A stretch of DNA of 64,000 nt, taken from NCBI RefSeq assembly GCF_004365965.1, contig NZ_SOEB01000003.1, positions 1-64,000 on the forward strand, written 5' to 3'. A program made the position numbers and the translations under genes. The notes beneath the pieces are model-generated. The model saw only the letters and a list, made by a program, of their open reading frames with translations, was not told the origin of the DNA and searched no databases. This DNA comes from Rhodovulum visakhapatnamense (GTDB lineage Bacteria > Pseudomonadota > Alphaproteobacteria > Rhodobacterales > Rhodobacteraceae). Position 1 is the stretch's first letter. Every line of letters starts with the position of its first letter. Positions 17,531 through 27,044 of the stretch are shown here, piece by piece.

Positions 17531-18436
17531 ATGGGCATCGGACGCCCGCGCGAGGATCGCAGGCTGACCGGCGTGCTGAGCATGGCGCTGGCGGTCACCT
17601 TCTTCACCTGCATCGACAGCTCGGCGAAATGGCTGATCCTCGCCGGGCTGCCCGCGCTGCAGGTGGTCTTCGCGCGCTATCTGATCCATTTCCTTCTGGC
17701 CCTTCTGGTGTTCCTGCCGCGCGAGGGGCTGTCGGCGCTGCGCTCGAACAGCCCGGTCCGGCAGGTGCTGCGCTCGGTCTTCCTGCTGGGCAGCACGATC
17801 TGCAATTTCGCGGCGCTGAAATATCTTCCGATCAAGGTGACGACCACCATCATGTTCGCGGGCCCCATCGCGGTGACGCTGCTGGCGATCCCGATGCTGG
17901 GCGAACGGGTCGGGCTGCGCCGGATCGCGGCGGTCTGCACGGGCTTTCTGGGCGTCGCGGTGGTGATGCAGCCCTGGGGCGCGGCCTTCCACCCGGCGAT
18001 GTTGCTCAGCCTCGGCGCGCTGACCCTGGCCTCGCTTTACTTCGTGCTGACCCGGATGCTCGCGGGGATCGAGGCGATCTCGACCCAGCAGATCTGGTCG
18101 GCGGGCCTGGCGGCCCTGGCGATCCTGCCCTTCGTTCCGGGCGGCTGGGATTGGCCCGACGGGGGCACCGACTGGACCGTCTTCCTGCTGATCGGGGGCT
18201 TCGGCGCCGCGGGCCATATCGCCGCGACCGAGGCCCACCGGCTGGCCGATGCCTCGCTGCTGGCGCCTGTCGTCTATCTGCAGGTCTTCCTCGCGGCGCT
18301 CGCGGGCATCCTCGTCTTCGACACCTGGCCCACGGTCTGGACGCTTTGCGGCGGCGCCATCATCATCGCCTCGGGGCTCTACATCTGGCGCCGCGAACGC
18401 GCGCAGCTGGGATCCCCGAAACGCCCCGGCCCCTGA
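17531..18436 (+). CDS. DMT-superfamily transporter, EamA type
   Basis: A 301-residue protein with ten hydrophobic helices arranged as two EamA repeats (about 15-140 and 155-285). The first repeat carries VFARYLIHFLLALLVF and the second the matching LQVFLAALAGILVFDTWPT. It lies 6 nt behind the SDR and closes the TRAP2 operon. Members export metabolites or amino acids, so a role in releasing an overflow intermediate is possible. No substrate can be named. Confidence 0.88.
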   Translation: MGIGRPREDRRLTGVLSMALAVTFFTCIDSSAKWLILAGLPALQVVFARYLIHFLLALLVFLPREGLSALRSNSPVRQVLRSVFLLGSTICNFAALKYLPIKVTTTIMFAGPIAVTLLAIPMLGERVGLRRIAAVCTGFLGVAVVMQPWGAAFHPAMLLSLGALTLASLYFVLTRMLAGIEAISTQQIWSAGLAALAILPFVPGGWDWPDGGTDWTVFLLIGGFGAAGHIAATEAHRLADASLLAPVVYLQVFLAALAGILVFDTWPTVWTLCGGAIIIASGLYIWRRERAQLGSPKRPGP

Positions 18437-18814
18437 AGACCGCCCGCATCTTCTGCACCCAAGCCTCGATCCGGACTTCGCCAGCGCCCCCCCCAGCCCC
18501 CCTCGCCGGGATCGCCTGCGACGACGGCACCGTCGGCCGCGCCGCAGATGCGGGCCCTGCTGACGCCCGTCCCCCGGCGCCACGCGCCGAACCGCCGCCG
18601 TTGCTCGACCGGACCGGCAATCCGGTCCGCACCGCTCTCCTGAAAGCGCCTGTCCGGCTCGTAACAGACCGGGCCGCCCGTGCGCCCCGGACCAATCGAG
18701 CAACAGCCCGCCGCCCTTTCTTCTTGGCGTCTTCTTGGCCGAAATACCCCGGGGGTCCGGGGGCAGCGCCCCCGGCGGGTCGGCCCGCGCCAGCGGGACG
18801 AAACCTGGCGGCCC
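18437..18814. terminator. Convergent intergenic region with bidirectional terminator and dispersed element
   Basis: The 378 bp between convergent genes contain no gene. At 18731-18750 lies CTTCTTGGCCGAAATACCCC, one copy of a dispersed element seen four times in the window. It is followed by a perfect hairpin, CCGGGGGC (18757-18764) and GCCCCCGG (18768-18775). This is a likely terminator for both flanking operons. Confidence 0.65.
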
Positions 18815-19552
18815 TCAGCCCCGGCCGATATAGGGCATCGTCGTCGCCATCACCGTCACGAAGGGCACATTGGCCTCGGGCGGCAGCCCGGCCATGAACA
18901 GCACCGTCCCGGCCACATGGGCCACATCCATCACCGGCTCGACCGCGATCCGGCCATCGGCCTGCGGCACGCCCCGGGTCATCGTCTCGGCCATGTCGGT
19001 CCGGGCATTGCCGATATCGATCTGCCCGCAGGCGATGCCATGGGCCCGCCCGTCCAGCGCCAGCGCCCGCGTCAGCCCGGTGATCGCGTGTTTCGAGGCC
19101 GTATAGGGCACCGAGCCCCAGCGCGGCACATGGGCCGAGACCGACCCGTTATTGATGATCCGCCCGCCCGGCGGGTCCTGCCGCCGCATCCGGGCGAAGG
19201 CCGCCCGGGCACAAAGGAGACTGCCGGTCAGGTTCACCTCGATGCAGCGCCGCCAATCCTCGACCGCGATCTCGTCAACCGGCGCCACCGGCACCGAAAC
19301 GCCCGCATTGTTGAACAGCACGTCGATCCGCCCCCAGGCCGCCATCGCCCGATCGAAGGCGGCCTCGACCGAAGCCGCGTCGGTCACGTCGCAGGCCAGC
19401 ACCAGCGCGCCCGGCCGCCCCTCGGCCACAGCCTCCAGCGCCGCCCCCCCGCGCCCGGCCAACCCGACCCGCCAGCCCGCCTCCAGAAAGGCCAGAGCGG
19501 TTGCCCGCCCGATCCCGCGCCCGGCCCCGGTGATGATGATGCTGCGTGTCAT
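18815..19552 (-). CDS. SDR family oxidoreductase
   Basis: A 245-residue short-chain dehydrogenase with the N-terminal TGAGRGIGRA cofactor motif, NNAG near residue 82, and catalytic Ser/Tyr/Lys (NNGSVSA, YTASK). The sequence CQQIDIG-like tail region near residue 185 and ending MPYIGRG fit the family length. The ATG at 19552 gives the motif at residue 8; earlier codons run into the upstream gene. It is 7 nt downstream of the IlvD-type dehydratase and so co-transcribed, implying action on the same sugar acid or its lactone. The substrate is unknown. Confidence 0.88.
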   Translation of the reverse strand: MTRSIIITGAGRGIGRATALAFLEAGWRVGLAGRGGAALEAVAEGRPGALVLACDVTDAASVEAAFDRAMAAWGRIDVLFNNAGVSVPVAPVDEIAVEDWRRCIEVNLTGSLLCARAAFARMRRQDPPGGRIINNGSVSAHVPRWGSVPYTASKHAITGLTRALALDGRAHGIACGQIDIGNARTDMAETMTRGVPQADGRIAVEPVMDVAHVAGTVLFMAGLPPEANVPFVTVMATTMPYIGRG

Positions 19553-19559
19553 GCCCGCC

Positions 19560-21341
19560 TCAGTGATTGTCGCGCGGCAGAACGCGCGCGATCCGCCGAT
19601 AGGCCGTGGCCAGTTCCAGACAGCCGCCATCGGCCAGCTGGCCGACATTGGCGCGATAGATCTCTTCCCAGGGGGTCTGGCTCACGATCTCGGGCGGCTC
19701 CCAGGCCTCGCGCCTCAGCTCCCATTCCGCGTCATCGACCAGCGCGTCGAGCCGCGAGGCGTTCAGATCAAGCCGCACCCGGTCGCCGGTCTTCAGCAAA
19801 GCCAGCCCGCCCCCCACCGCCGCCTCCGGCGAGGCGTTCAGGATCGAGGGGCTTTCCGAGGTGCCCGACTGCCGTCCGTCGCCGACCGTCGGCAGATGCC
19901 GGACGCCCTGTCTCACCAGCGCATCCGGCGGCTGCATGTTCACCACCTCGGCCGAGCCCGGATAACCGACGCAGCCGACATTGCGGATGAAGAGCATCGC
20001 GCTTTCGTCGATCTCGAGCTCGGGATCGTTGATCCGGGCATGGTAATCCTCGGGCCCCTCGAAGACCACGGCGCGGGCCTCATGCACACCCTCGCGGCCC
20101 GGCTCGGACAGGAAGCGCGCGCGGAATTCATCGGAAATCACCGAGGTCTTCATCAGCGCCGAGGCGAACAGATTGCCCGACAGCACCTTGAACCCGGCCT
20201 GCGTCCGCAGCGGCGCGTCATAGGGTGCGATCACGTCGGGGTCGGTGGACCGGACCCCGTCGAGGTTCTCGGCCAGGGTGCGGCCGGTCGCGGTCATCGC
20301 GCCCACATGCAGCCGCCCGGCCCGGGCCAGTTCTGCCATCACCGCGGGCACCCCGCCCGCGCGGAAGAAGCTTTCGCCCAGATATGCGCCCGCGGGCTGC
20401 ATGTTGACCAGAAGCGGCACGTCATGGCCGATCTTTTCCCAGTCGGTCACGTCCAGTTCGACCCCCGCATGCCGCGCGATCGCCTGCAGATGCGGCGGCG
20501 CGTTGGTCGAACCGCCGATGGCGCTGTTGACGACGATGGCATTCTCGAAAGCGGCACGGGTCAGGATGTCGGACGGCTTCAGATCGTCCAGCACCATCTG
20601 AACGATCCGCCGGCCGGTCTCGTAGGCCATCGCCATCCGCTCGCGGAAGGGCGCGGGGATCGCGGCATTGCCGGTCAGGCTCATCCCCAGCGCCTCGGCC
20701 ATGGCGTTCATCGTCGAGGCCGTGCCCATGGTGTTGCAATGCCCGAGCGACGGCGCCGAGGAACAGACCCGGTCCATGAACTCGTCATAATCGATCCTGC
20801 CCTCGGCCAGGAGGCGCCGGCTTTCCCAGACGATGGTGCCCGAGCCCGCGCGCTTGCCCTTCCACCAGCCATCGAGCATCGGACCGCCATTGAGCGCAAT
20901 CGCCGGGATGTCGACCGTCGCCGCCCCCATCAGCAGCGCGGGCGTGGTCTTGTCGCAACCGGTGGTCAGCACCACCCCGTCCAGCGGATAGCCATGCAGG
21001 ATCTCGACAAGCCCCAGATAGGCGAGGTTGCGGTCCAGCGCCGCCGTCGGCCGCTTGCCGGTTTCCTGCAGCGGATGGACCGGAAACTCCATCGGCACGC
21101 CGCCCGCCTCGCGGATGCCCGCCTTGATCCGGTCCATCAGGAAGACGTGGATCTTGTTGCAGGGCACCAGATCGGACCCGCTATTGGCGATGCCGATCAC
21201 CGGGCGGCCCGATTGCAGCTCGCCCCGGGTGAAGGTCTGGTTCTGATAGCGCTCGACATACAGCGCGGTCATGCCGGGGTTGTTGGGATTGTCGAACCAT
21301 TCCTGAGACCGGAACCGCTTGTTCGCGCGCGTATCGCTCAT
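19560..21341 (-). CDS. IlvD/Edd-family sugar-acid dehydratase
   Basis: A 593-residue Fe-S dehydratase; length and composition fit the L-arabonate / D-xylonate dehydratase subgroup rather than IlvD (about 560-615). Cluster and Mg ligands are visible in VVLTTGCDKTTPA near residue 125, SLGHCNTMGTAST near 200, and the C-terminal DGRQSGTSESPSILN loop. It removes water from an aldonic acid to give a 2-keto-3-deoxy acid. The ATG at 21341 follows GGAGGAAGG. Operator 3 lies 133 bp upstream, so it is a likely regulon member. The exact substrate is not resolvable. Confidence 0.9.
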   Translation of the reverse strand: MSDTRANKRFRSQEWFDNPNNPGMTALYVERYQNQTFTRGELQSGRPVIGIANSGSDLVPCNKIHVFLMDRIKAGIREAGGVPMEFPVHPLQETGKRPTAALDRNLAYLGLVEILHGYPLDGVVLTTGCDKTTPALLMGAATVDIPAIALNGGPMLDGWWKGKRAGSGTIVWESRRLLAEGRIDYDEFMDRVCSSAPSLGHCNTMGTASTMNAMAEALGMSLTGNAAIPAPFRERMAMAYETGRRIVQMVLDDLKPSDILTRAAFENAIVVNSAIGGSTNAPPHLQAIARHAGVELDVTDWEKIGHDVPLLVNMQPAGAYLGESFFRAGGVPAVMAELARAGRLHVGAMTATGRTLAENLDGVRSTDPDVIAPYDAPLRTQAGFKVLSGNLFASALMKTSVISDEFRARFLSEPGREGVHEARAVVFEGPEDYHARINDPELEIDESAMLFIRNVGCVGYPGSAEVVNMQPPDALVRQGVRHLPTVGDGRQSGTSESPSILNASPEAAVGGGLALLKTGDRVRLDLNASRLDALVDDAEWELRREAWEPPEIVSQTPWEEIYRANVGQLADGGCLELATAYRRIARVLPRDNH

Positions 21342-21473
21342 GCCTTCCTCCGCTTGCCGCCGGTCGGCCGCCCGTCTGCGACCCCCAAGGCGTCTGGCCT
21401 CAGCCGCCTCGGGGCCATGCCGCAGCGTCCCGCGCGGCCGGACCCCGGGCGGCCCTTGGCACAGCATTCCGAT

Positions 21474-21485
21474 CTGGTATACCAA
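21474..21485. promoter_or_regulatory. Operator 3, CTGGTATACCAA
   Basis: One mismatch from TTGGTATACCAA. It lies in the gap between the leftward dehydratase-SDR operon and rightward azlCD, so it may control both. Confidence 0.8.
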
Positions 21486-21622
21486 ATGCAAGGGCAATCC
21501 GCACCGAATGCCCGAAGGTTCAGGGAGGACCTTGTCGTGACCGAGCGCCGCGCCAAAGCGCCGGCCCCGCCGCCGGGGCCGGCCCCGAAATCCTGCGTCC
21601 GGCCGGTCCCCGGAGCGCGCCC

Positions 21623-22327
21623 ATGACCGAGGCACAGGCTTTTCGCAAGGGCGCCCTCGACTGCGCGCCGTTCATCCTGATCGTGGTGCCCTTCTCGCTG
21701 CTTTTCGGAGTGGTGGCGCGCGATGCCGGGCTGGACCTCTTGCAGGCCATGGCGATGTCGGTGCTGGTGATCGCGGGCGCCTCGCAATTCACGGCGCTGG
21801 CGCTTCTGGAAGATCACGCGCCGGTCTTCGTGGCTCTGCTGGCCGCGCTGGCGGTCAATCTGCGGATGGCGATGTATTCGGCCGCACTCGTGCCCTATCT
21901 CGGCCATGCACGGCTGGGGGTGCGGGCGCTGATGGCCTATCTCATGGTCGATCAGGCCTTCGCCGTCGCGGTCCGGACCTACGAGGCCGAGCCCGCCATG
22001 ACGCCTGCGGCGCGCGTCGCCTATTACTTCGGCTGCATGGTCCTGATCTGCCCGTTCTGGTATGGCGGCACGCTGACCGGAGCCCTGGTCGGACAGGCGA
22101 TCCCGGCCGAATTCTCGCTCGATTTCGCGGTGCCGGTCTGTTTCATCGCCCTGACCGCGCCGCTGATCCGGTCGCTGCCCCATGCGGTCGCGGCGCTGGT
22201 GTCGGCGCTGGCGGCGCTGGCGCTGGCCTGGCTGCCCTGGAGCCTCGGGCTGCCGGTCGCGGCGCTTGTCGCGATGATCACCGGCGCACAGACCGAACGC
22301 CTTCTGCTGAAAAGGCGCCGGGCATGA
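21623..22327 (+). CDS. azlC: AzlC-family amino-acid exporter large subunit
   Basis: A 234-residue inner-membrane protein with AzlC features: FRKGALDCAPF at the N-terminus, LLFGVVARDAGLD, the GASQFTALAL segment near residue 52, and several hydrophobic helices. AzlC works with small AzlD to export branched-chain or related amino acids. The stop overlaps the azlD ATG. Its position 138 bp after operator 3 in a sugar-acid locus is unusual and suggests amino-acid chemistry in this regulon. Confidence 0.92.
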   Translation: MTEAQAFRKGALDCAPFILIVVPFSLLFGVVARDAGLDLLQAMAMSVLVIAGASQFTALALLEDHAPVFVALLAALAVNLRMAMYSAALVPYLGHARLGVRALMAYLMVDQAFAVAVRTYEAEPAMTPAARVAYYFGCMVLICPFWYGGTLTGALVGQAIPAEFSLDFAVPVCFIALTAPLIRSLPHAVAALVSALAALALAWLPWSLGLPVAALVAMITGAQTERLLLKRRRA

Positions 22328-22653
22328 TTTCCGACGCCGCCTTCTGGACCCTGACCGCCGCCCTTGCCGTCGGCACCTTCCTGATCCGGTTTTCCTTTCT
22401 GGGGATCTTCGGCCGCCGCACGCTGCCGCCCTGGGCGCTTTTGCACCTGAAATACGTGGGCGTCGCGGTGTTTCCGGCGCTGGTCGCGCCGCTTGTCCTC
22501 TGGCCCGAGGCGACCGGCGGCAGCCCCGACCCCGCCCGGCTGATCGCGGCGCTGGCAGCGCTCATAGCGGGACTTAGGGTCTCGGTCGTGGCGGCGATCG
22601 TCGCGGGGATGGGCACGCTTTACCTGATCGAAGCCGCCGCCCGCCTGCTGTGA
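22324..22653 (+). CDS. azlD: AzlD-family transporter small subunit
   Basis: A 109-residue hydrophobic protein with about four helices and the family pattern TFLIRFSFLGIFGRR near residue 20 and KYVGVAVFPALVAPLVL near 43. It is translationally coupled to azlC by an ATGA overlap. Length fits the family. Confidence 0.9.
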   Translation: MISDAAFWTLTAALAVGTFLIRFSFLGIFGRRTLPPWALLHLKYVGVAVFPALVAPLVLWPEATGGSPDPARLIAALAALIAGLRVSVVAAIVAGMGTLYLIEAAARLL

Positions 22654-22727
22654 CCAGGTCCGCGCCGTCGCCCGAAAGACACGCGCGGCCCCCGATCCGA
22701 AGGGAGGCCTTTTCCTCGGCGGGCCGC

Positions 22728-22739
22728 TTGGTATACCAG
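22728..22739. promoter_or_regulatory. Operator 4, TTGGTATACCAG
   Basis: One mismatch from the consensus. It lies 43 bp before the aminotransferase ATG, a position that would overlap transcription initiation. Confidence 0.8.
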
Positions 22740-22781
22740 AACGGAAGCGGCCGGAAGGCCCGGCCCCGGGGAGGAGGCCCC

Positions 22782-23951
22782 ATGACGCATCTGCAGTTTG
22801 CCGACAGCCTGTCGCGGCTTGGCACGGAATCGGCCTTCACGGTGCTCGCGCGGGCCCAGTCGCTGGCCGCCCAGGGGCGCGACATCATCAATCTCGGCAT
22901 CGGCCAGCCCGATTTCCGCACGCCCGATCATATCGTCGAGGCCGGTATCAAGGCGCTGCGGGACGGTCATCACGGCTATACCCCGGCCAACGGGCTGCCC
23001 GCGCTGCGCCATGCCGTTGCCACCGACCTGCACCGCCGTCACGGGGTCGAGGTCGATCCCGAAAATGTCGTGATCGTGCCCGGCGGCAAGCCCAGCATGT
23101 TCTTCGCCATGCTGATGTTCGGCCAGCCGGGGCGCGAGATCCTGTACCCCGATCCGGGCTTTCCGATCTATGAAAGCGCGATCCGCTATTCCGGCGCGAC
23201 CCCGGTGCCGATCCCGCTGGAGGAACGCACGGGCTTTGCCTTCGAGGCCGACCGGGTGCTGGAACGGATCACCGACCGCACCAGCCTGATCGTGCTGAAC
23301 AGCCCCGCCAACCCCACCGGCGGCATCACCCCGCGCGCCGAAATATCGCGCCTCGTCAAGGGGCTCGCGGCCTTTCCTCGGGTCGCGGTGCTGTCCGACG
23401 AGATCTATTCGTCGATGCTTTATGGCGGGCGCGAACATGTCAGCCTGCTGCAATATCCCGACATCCGCGACCGGCTGATCGTGCTCGATGGCTGGTCCAA
23501 GACCTATGCGATGACCGGCTGGCGGATCGGCTATGCGGTCTGGCCCGATGCCACGCTCGATCATGTGACGCGGCTGTGCATCAACGACCATTCCTGCGTG
23601 AACGCCGCCGCCCAGCACGCAGCGCTGGCCGCGCTGACGGGTCCCAAGGACGCGGTTGCCGCGATGGTCGCCGAGTTCGACCGCCGCCGCGCCCATATCG
23701 TGCGCGAGCTGAACGCCCTGCCGGGCTTTCGCTGCCCCGATCCCGGCGGCGCCTTCTATGCCTTCCCCAATATCGAGGGCACCGGAATGCGCGCGGCCGA
23801 GGCGCAGGACCTCTTCCTTGAAAAGGCGGGCGTCGCCACCATCGCGGGCACCGCTTTCGGCGCCCGGGGCGAAGGCTATCTGCGCCTGTCCTATGCCAGC
23901 TCGACCGAAACCCTCACCGAGGCCATCGCGCGGATCCGCGCGGTGCTCTGA
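22782..23951 (+). CDS. Class I/II pyridoxal-phosphate aminotransferase
   Basis: A 389-residue fold-type I aminotransferase. The N-terminal GIGQPDFRTPDHI segment, the NSPANPTGG loop near residue 170, the YSSM-like DEIYSS segment, and the PLP lysine in DGWSKTYAMTGWRIGYAV near residue 235 are visible, as is a C-terminal Arg region for the substrate carboxylate. The ATG at 22782 follows a strong GGGGAGGAGG; longer starts run across operator 4. It forms an operon with the 2-hydroxyacid dehydrogenase 14 nt downstream. The donor/acceptor pair is not predictable. Confidence 0.92.
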   Translation: MTHLQFADSLSRLGTESAFTVLARAQSLAAQGRDIINLGIGQPDFRTPDHIVEAGIKALRDGHHGYTPANGLPALRHAVATDLHRRHGVEVDPENVVIVPGGKPSMFFAMLMFGQPGREILYPDPGFPIYESAIRYSGATPVPIPLEERTGFAFEADRVLERITDRTSLIVLNSPANPTGGITPRAEISRLVKGLAAFPRVAVLSDEIYSSMLYGGREHVSLLQYPDIRDRLIVLDGWSKTYAMTGWRIGYAVWPDATLDHVTRLCINDHSCVNAAAQHAALAALTGPKDAVAAMVAEFDRRRAHIVRELNALPGFRCPDPGGAFYAFPNIEGTGMRAAEAQDLFLEKAGVATIAGTAFGARGEGYLRLSYASSTETLTEAIARIRAVL

Positions 23952-23965
23952 CGAAAGGCCGATCC

Positions 23966-24913
23966 ATGACCGATACCCCCCTGCTGATCTGCGGCGCCGC
24001 CTTCACCGAGGACGAACGCGCGCGGCTGTCGACCGCCGTCTCGTCGGTGTCGGTCGACGGGCCCGGCGCCATCGCCGGGCTCGCCCCCGCAGGGACCGCG
24101 CGGCTGCGCGCCGTCGCCTACAAGGGCCACGAGCCCTTCGGCGCGGCCGAGATGGACCGCCTGCCGGGGCTGGGGCTGATCGCCAATTTCGGCGTCGGCT
24201 ACGATGCCATCGACGTGGCCGCCGCCACCCAGCGCGGCATCCGCGTGACCAACACGCCCGATGTGCTGAACGACGATGTAGCCGATCTGGCGGTCGGGCT
24301 GATCCTCGCGCAGGCGCGCAGCCTCGTGCGCGGCGACGGCTGGGTGCGCAGCGGCCGCTGGACCAAATACGGCGCCATGCCGCTGGCGCGGAAGGTGTCG
24401 GGGGCGCGGGCGGGCATTGTCGGGCTCGGCCGGATCGGGCGCGAGATCGCCGACCGGCTGGCCGCCTTCAAGATGGAGATCCACTATCATTCGCGGCAGG
24501 AAAAAGAGACCCCCGGCTGGCAGTACCACGCCGATCCGGTCAGCCTGGCCCGCGCGGTCGATTTTCTGGTCGTGGCGCTGGTCGGCGGCCCCGAGACCCG
24601 CAACTATGTCTCGGCCGAGGCGATCGCCGCGCTGGGGCCGAAGGGCGTGCTGATCAACATCTCGCGCGGGACGACGGTCGACGAGGGCGCGCTGATCGCA
24701 GCCCTGGAAGAGCACCGGATCGCGGGCGCGGGGCTTGACGTCTATCTGGACGAACCGGCCATCGACCCGCGGTTCCAGGGGCTGGAGAACGTCGTGCTGC
24801 AACCGCATGTGGGCTCGGCCACCACCGAGACCCGGCGCGCCATGGCCGAGCTGCAACTGGCCAATATCCGCGCCTTCCTCGACGGCCAGCCGCTGCCGAC
24901 CCCGGTCAACTGA
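23966..24913 (+). CDS. D-isomer-specific 2-hydroxyacid dehydrogenase (hydroxypyruvate/glyoxylate reductase-like)
   Basis: A 315-residue NAD(P)H-dependent reductase. The Rossmann motif GLGRIGREIADRL is near residue 153; catalytic Arg, Glu and His can be placed in NISRGTTVDEGALI, the following acidic segment, and LQPHVGSATTETR. It would reduce the 2-keto acid made by the aminotransferase, or hydroxypyruvate. Its 3' end overlaps the convergent denD-like gene by 8 nt. Confidence 0.92.
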   Translation: MTDTPLLICGAAFTEDERARLSTAVSSVSVDGPGAIAGLAPAGTARLRAVAYKGHEPFGAAEMDRLPGLGLIANFGVGYDAIDVAAATQRGIRVTNTPDVLNDDVADLAVGLILAQARSLVRGDGWVRSGRWTKYGAMPLARKVSGARAGIVGLGRIGREIADRLAAFKMEIHYHSRQEKETPGWQYHADPVSLARAVDFLVVALVGGPETRNYVSAEAIAALGPKGVLINISRGTTVDEGALIAALEEHRIAGAGLDVYLDEPAIDPRFQGLENVVLQPHVGSATTETRRAMAELQLANIRAFLDGQPLPTPVN

Positions 24914-25883
24914 GGACCGGGCCGCCGGGCAGGTCGTCCTCCAGGAACTGGCGGATGTTGTCGGCAAAGCTGTCATCGGCGGTCAGGCCCAGCGCCAGCG
25001 CCCGGTCGGCCCGGATGTCGTCGCGCCAGCCCGAGACGATGCGCTGGATCTCGGGCCGGGGCTCCCAGCGGATCAGACGCGCGGGCGCGGGCCCCGCGAC
25101 CTCGGTCATGGCCGCGATCATCTGGCCGATGGTCCAGCGCCGCCCCGGCATGGTCATGCAGCGGTTCTGGCCCAGCGCGGCGGCCTCGATCTCGGCCGCG
25201 CGGATCAGGTTGGCGACGCAGCGGCGCGGGCCGAGGTAGTAATGCGCGAAATCGGGGCCAACCGGGCAGATCGCCTCTTGCCCCGACAGCGGCTCGCGGA
25301 AGATCCCCGACATGAAGGCCGAGGCGGCGCGGTTGGGCCGTCCCGGCCGCACCGAGATCGAGGGCAGCCGCAGCCCCCGCCCGTCGACCAACCCGCGCCG
25401 GGAATAGTCGTTCAGCAAGAGTTCGGCCACCGCCTTCTGGGTGCCGTAGGAGGTCTGCGGGTTGAGGAAGGTGGCGTCGGTCACAGGATCGGGCACCGCG
25501 CCGCCATAAACGGCAATCGACGAGGCGAAGACCAGCATCGGGTTGGTTCCAAGCGCACGGCAGCGCTCCAGCACGTTCAGGCTTCCGGCCAAGTTGACCG
25601 CCATCCCGGCATCGAGGTCTTCCTCGGCATGGGCCGAGACGACCGCCGCCAGATGGAAGATCACATCGGTCCCCGGCGCGATCCCGGCCGCGACCGAAGC
25701 CGGGTCCGCGATGTCGATCTTGAAGCTCTCGACCGGAAACGGTGCCTCGGGCACGGGCAGCGGGGCCAGATCGGCCAGAGCGAGCCCCGTGATCGGGCGC
25801 CCGCGCAGCGTGCCGCTCCGGGCCAGCGCCCGGGCCAGACGCCCGCCGAGAAACCCGCCCGCGCCGAGGATCAGGACCTTCAT
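24906..25883 (-). CDS. denD: NAD-dependent D-erythronate dehydrogenase-like protein (DenD)
   Basis: A 325-residue extended-SDR protein starting with LILGAGGFLGGRLA. The catalytic Ser-Tyr-Lys is visible in FASSIAVYGG and SYGTQKAVAE, and a LPSISVRPGRPNRAASAFMSG segment matches the DenD group. DenD oxidises the C2 hydroxyl of D-erythronate and works with OtnI and OtnK. A Hyi/OtnI relative is at 27852 and a PfkB kinase overlaps directly upstream by 4 nt. The family is secure; the substrate may differ. Confidence 0.83.
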   Translation of the reverse strand: MKVLILGAGGFLGGRLARALARSGTLRGRPITGLALADLAPLPVPEAPFPVESFKIDIADPASVAAGIAPGTDVIFHLAAVVSAHAEEDLDAGMAVNLAGSLNVLERCRALGTNPMLVFASSIAVYGGAVPDPVTDATFLNPQTSYGTQKAVAELLLNDYSRRGLVDGRGLRLPSISVRPGRPNRAASAFMSGIFREPLSGQEAICPVGPDFAHYYLGPRRCVANLIRAAEIEAAALGQNRCMTMPGRRWTIGQMIAAMTEVAGPAPARLIRWEPRPEIQRIVSGWRDDIRADRALALGLTADDSFADNIRQFLEDDLPGGPVLS

Positions 25884-26818
25884 GGCGCCGCCTGCAGGGC
25901 CGCGCCCTCTGGTGCGAAGATGTCGGGCGCAAGCGCGCCGCGGCGCTGGATCACCGCGCCTGCCAGCGCTGCTGCCCGACGGACGGCCTCGGGCGGCGCG
26001 GCCCCGGTCGCGCGCGCGGCCAGAAACCCGGCCGCGAAGCTGTCGCCCGCCGCCGTGCTGTCGACCACCCGCGCGACGGGCTCGGGCGCGATCTCGGCCT
26101 CCGTGCCCTCGGCCGAGAGCAGGATCGGCGCGGCGCCGTTCTTGACCACCACCGTCGTCGCCCCGGCCGCGCGGTAGCGCGCCACGGTGGCCTCGGGCGA
26201 GGCATCGCCGAAGGCCGCCTGTTCCTCGTCGAAGGACGGCAGCACGGTGTCGGCGACCGAGGCGCCCAGCATCAGCCCGGCCCGCATCTCGGCCGCGTCC
26301 GCCCAGAGCCGGGGCCGCACATTGGTATCGAAGCTCACCCGCGCCCCCGCCGCCCGGGCCCGCGCCAGCGCCGCACACAGACGCTCGCGCGCCTCGGGCG
26401 CAAGGATCGCCAGCGTGATGCCCGAGACATGCAAGAGATCGCGCCCGGCAAAGACCTTGTCGAGCCAGTCCGGATCGTCGGCCATCGCCTTCGCCGCCGC
26501 CTGCCCGCGCCAGTAGGAAAAGCTGCGCTCGCCGTCCTTCAGCGCGATCATGTAAAGCCCCACGGTCCGCCCCTCGATCCGGCGGATCGCCCCGGTCTCG
26601 ACGCCCTCGGCCGCCATGAAGGCCAGCATGTCGTCCGAGACCGCATCGCTGCCGACGGCGGTCGCATAGCCGACCGACCAGTCCGCGGGCAGCAGCCGCC
26701 GGGCGTACCAGGCACAATTGAAGGTGTCCCCGGCAAAACCCATGCGAAAAAGCCCGTCCGTGGCCGGGGCAAGCTCTACCATGCATTCGCCGATGGCGAG
26801 AAAGGAACGATCCGGCAT
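25880..26818 (-). CDS. kdgK: PfkB-family 2-keto-3-deoxygluconate kinase (KdgK)
   Basis: A 312-residue ribokinase-fold protein. The N-terminal AIGECMVEL and FAGDTFNCAWYARRLL segments are the classical KdgK substrate motifs. The C-terminal VDSTAAGDSFAAGFLAARATG holds the catalytic Asp and anion hole. It makes KDPG from KDG, the end product of uxuA and uxaA type dehydratases. It overlaps the denD-like gene by 4 nt. The operator at 27045 lies about 230 bp upstream on the shared divergent region. Confidence 0.9.
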   Translation of the reverse strand: MPDRSFLAIGECMVELAPATDGLFRMGFAGDTFNCAWYARRLLPADWSVGYATAVGSDAVSDDMLAFMAAEGVETGAIRRIEGRTVGLYMIALKDGERSFSYWRGQAAAKAMADDPDWLDKVFAGRDLLHVSGITLAILAPEARERLCAALARARAAGARVSFDTNVRPRLWADAAEMRAGLMLGASVADTVLPSFDEEQAAFGDASPEATVARYRAAGATTVVVKNGAAPILLSAEGTEAEIAPEPVARVVDSTAAGDSFAAGFLAARATGAAPPEAVRRAAALAGAVIQRRGALAPDIFAPEGAALQAAP

Positions 26819-27044
26819 CTGTCTCCCTGCGGCCTGAACCCGCGCGACAGGCGCGGCGCGCCCCCGGTTCTATCCGGTTTTCCGCCGCCTCGGCTAGGGA
26901 CCTGTCCGCCCTTTCCGGCCGATTTCCCTGCCGGGCCCGCCCGGGCTGCCGCGCGACCGCCGGATCGGCGCCCCGCAGGCGTCGCGAGACGGCGCGCCCC
27001 AGGCGGCAACCGCCCCGTCGCCGGTCTTTCCCCGGCGCCGCGAC

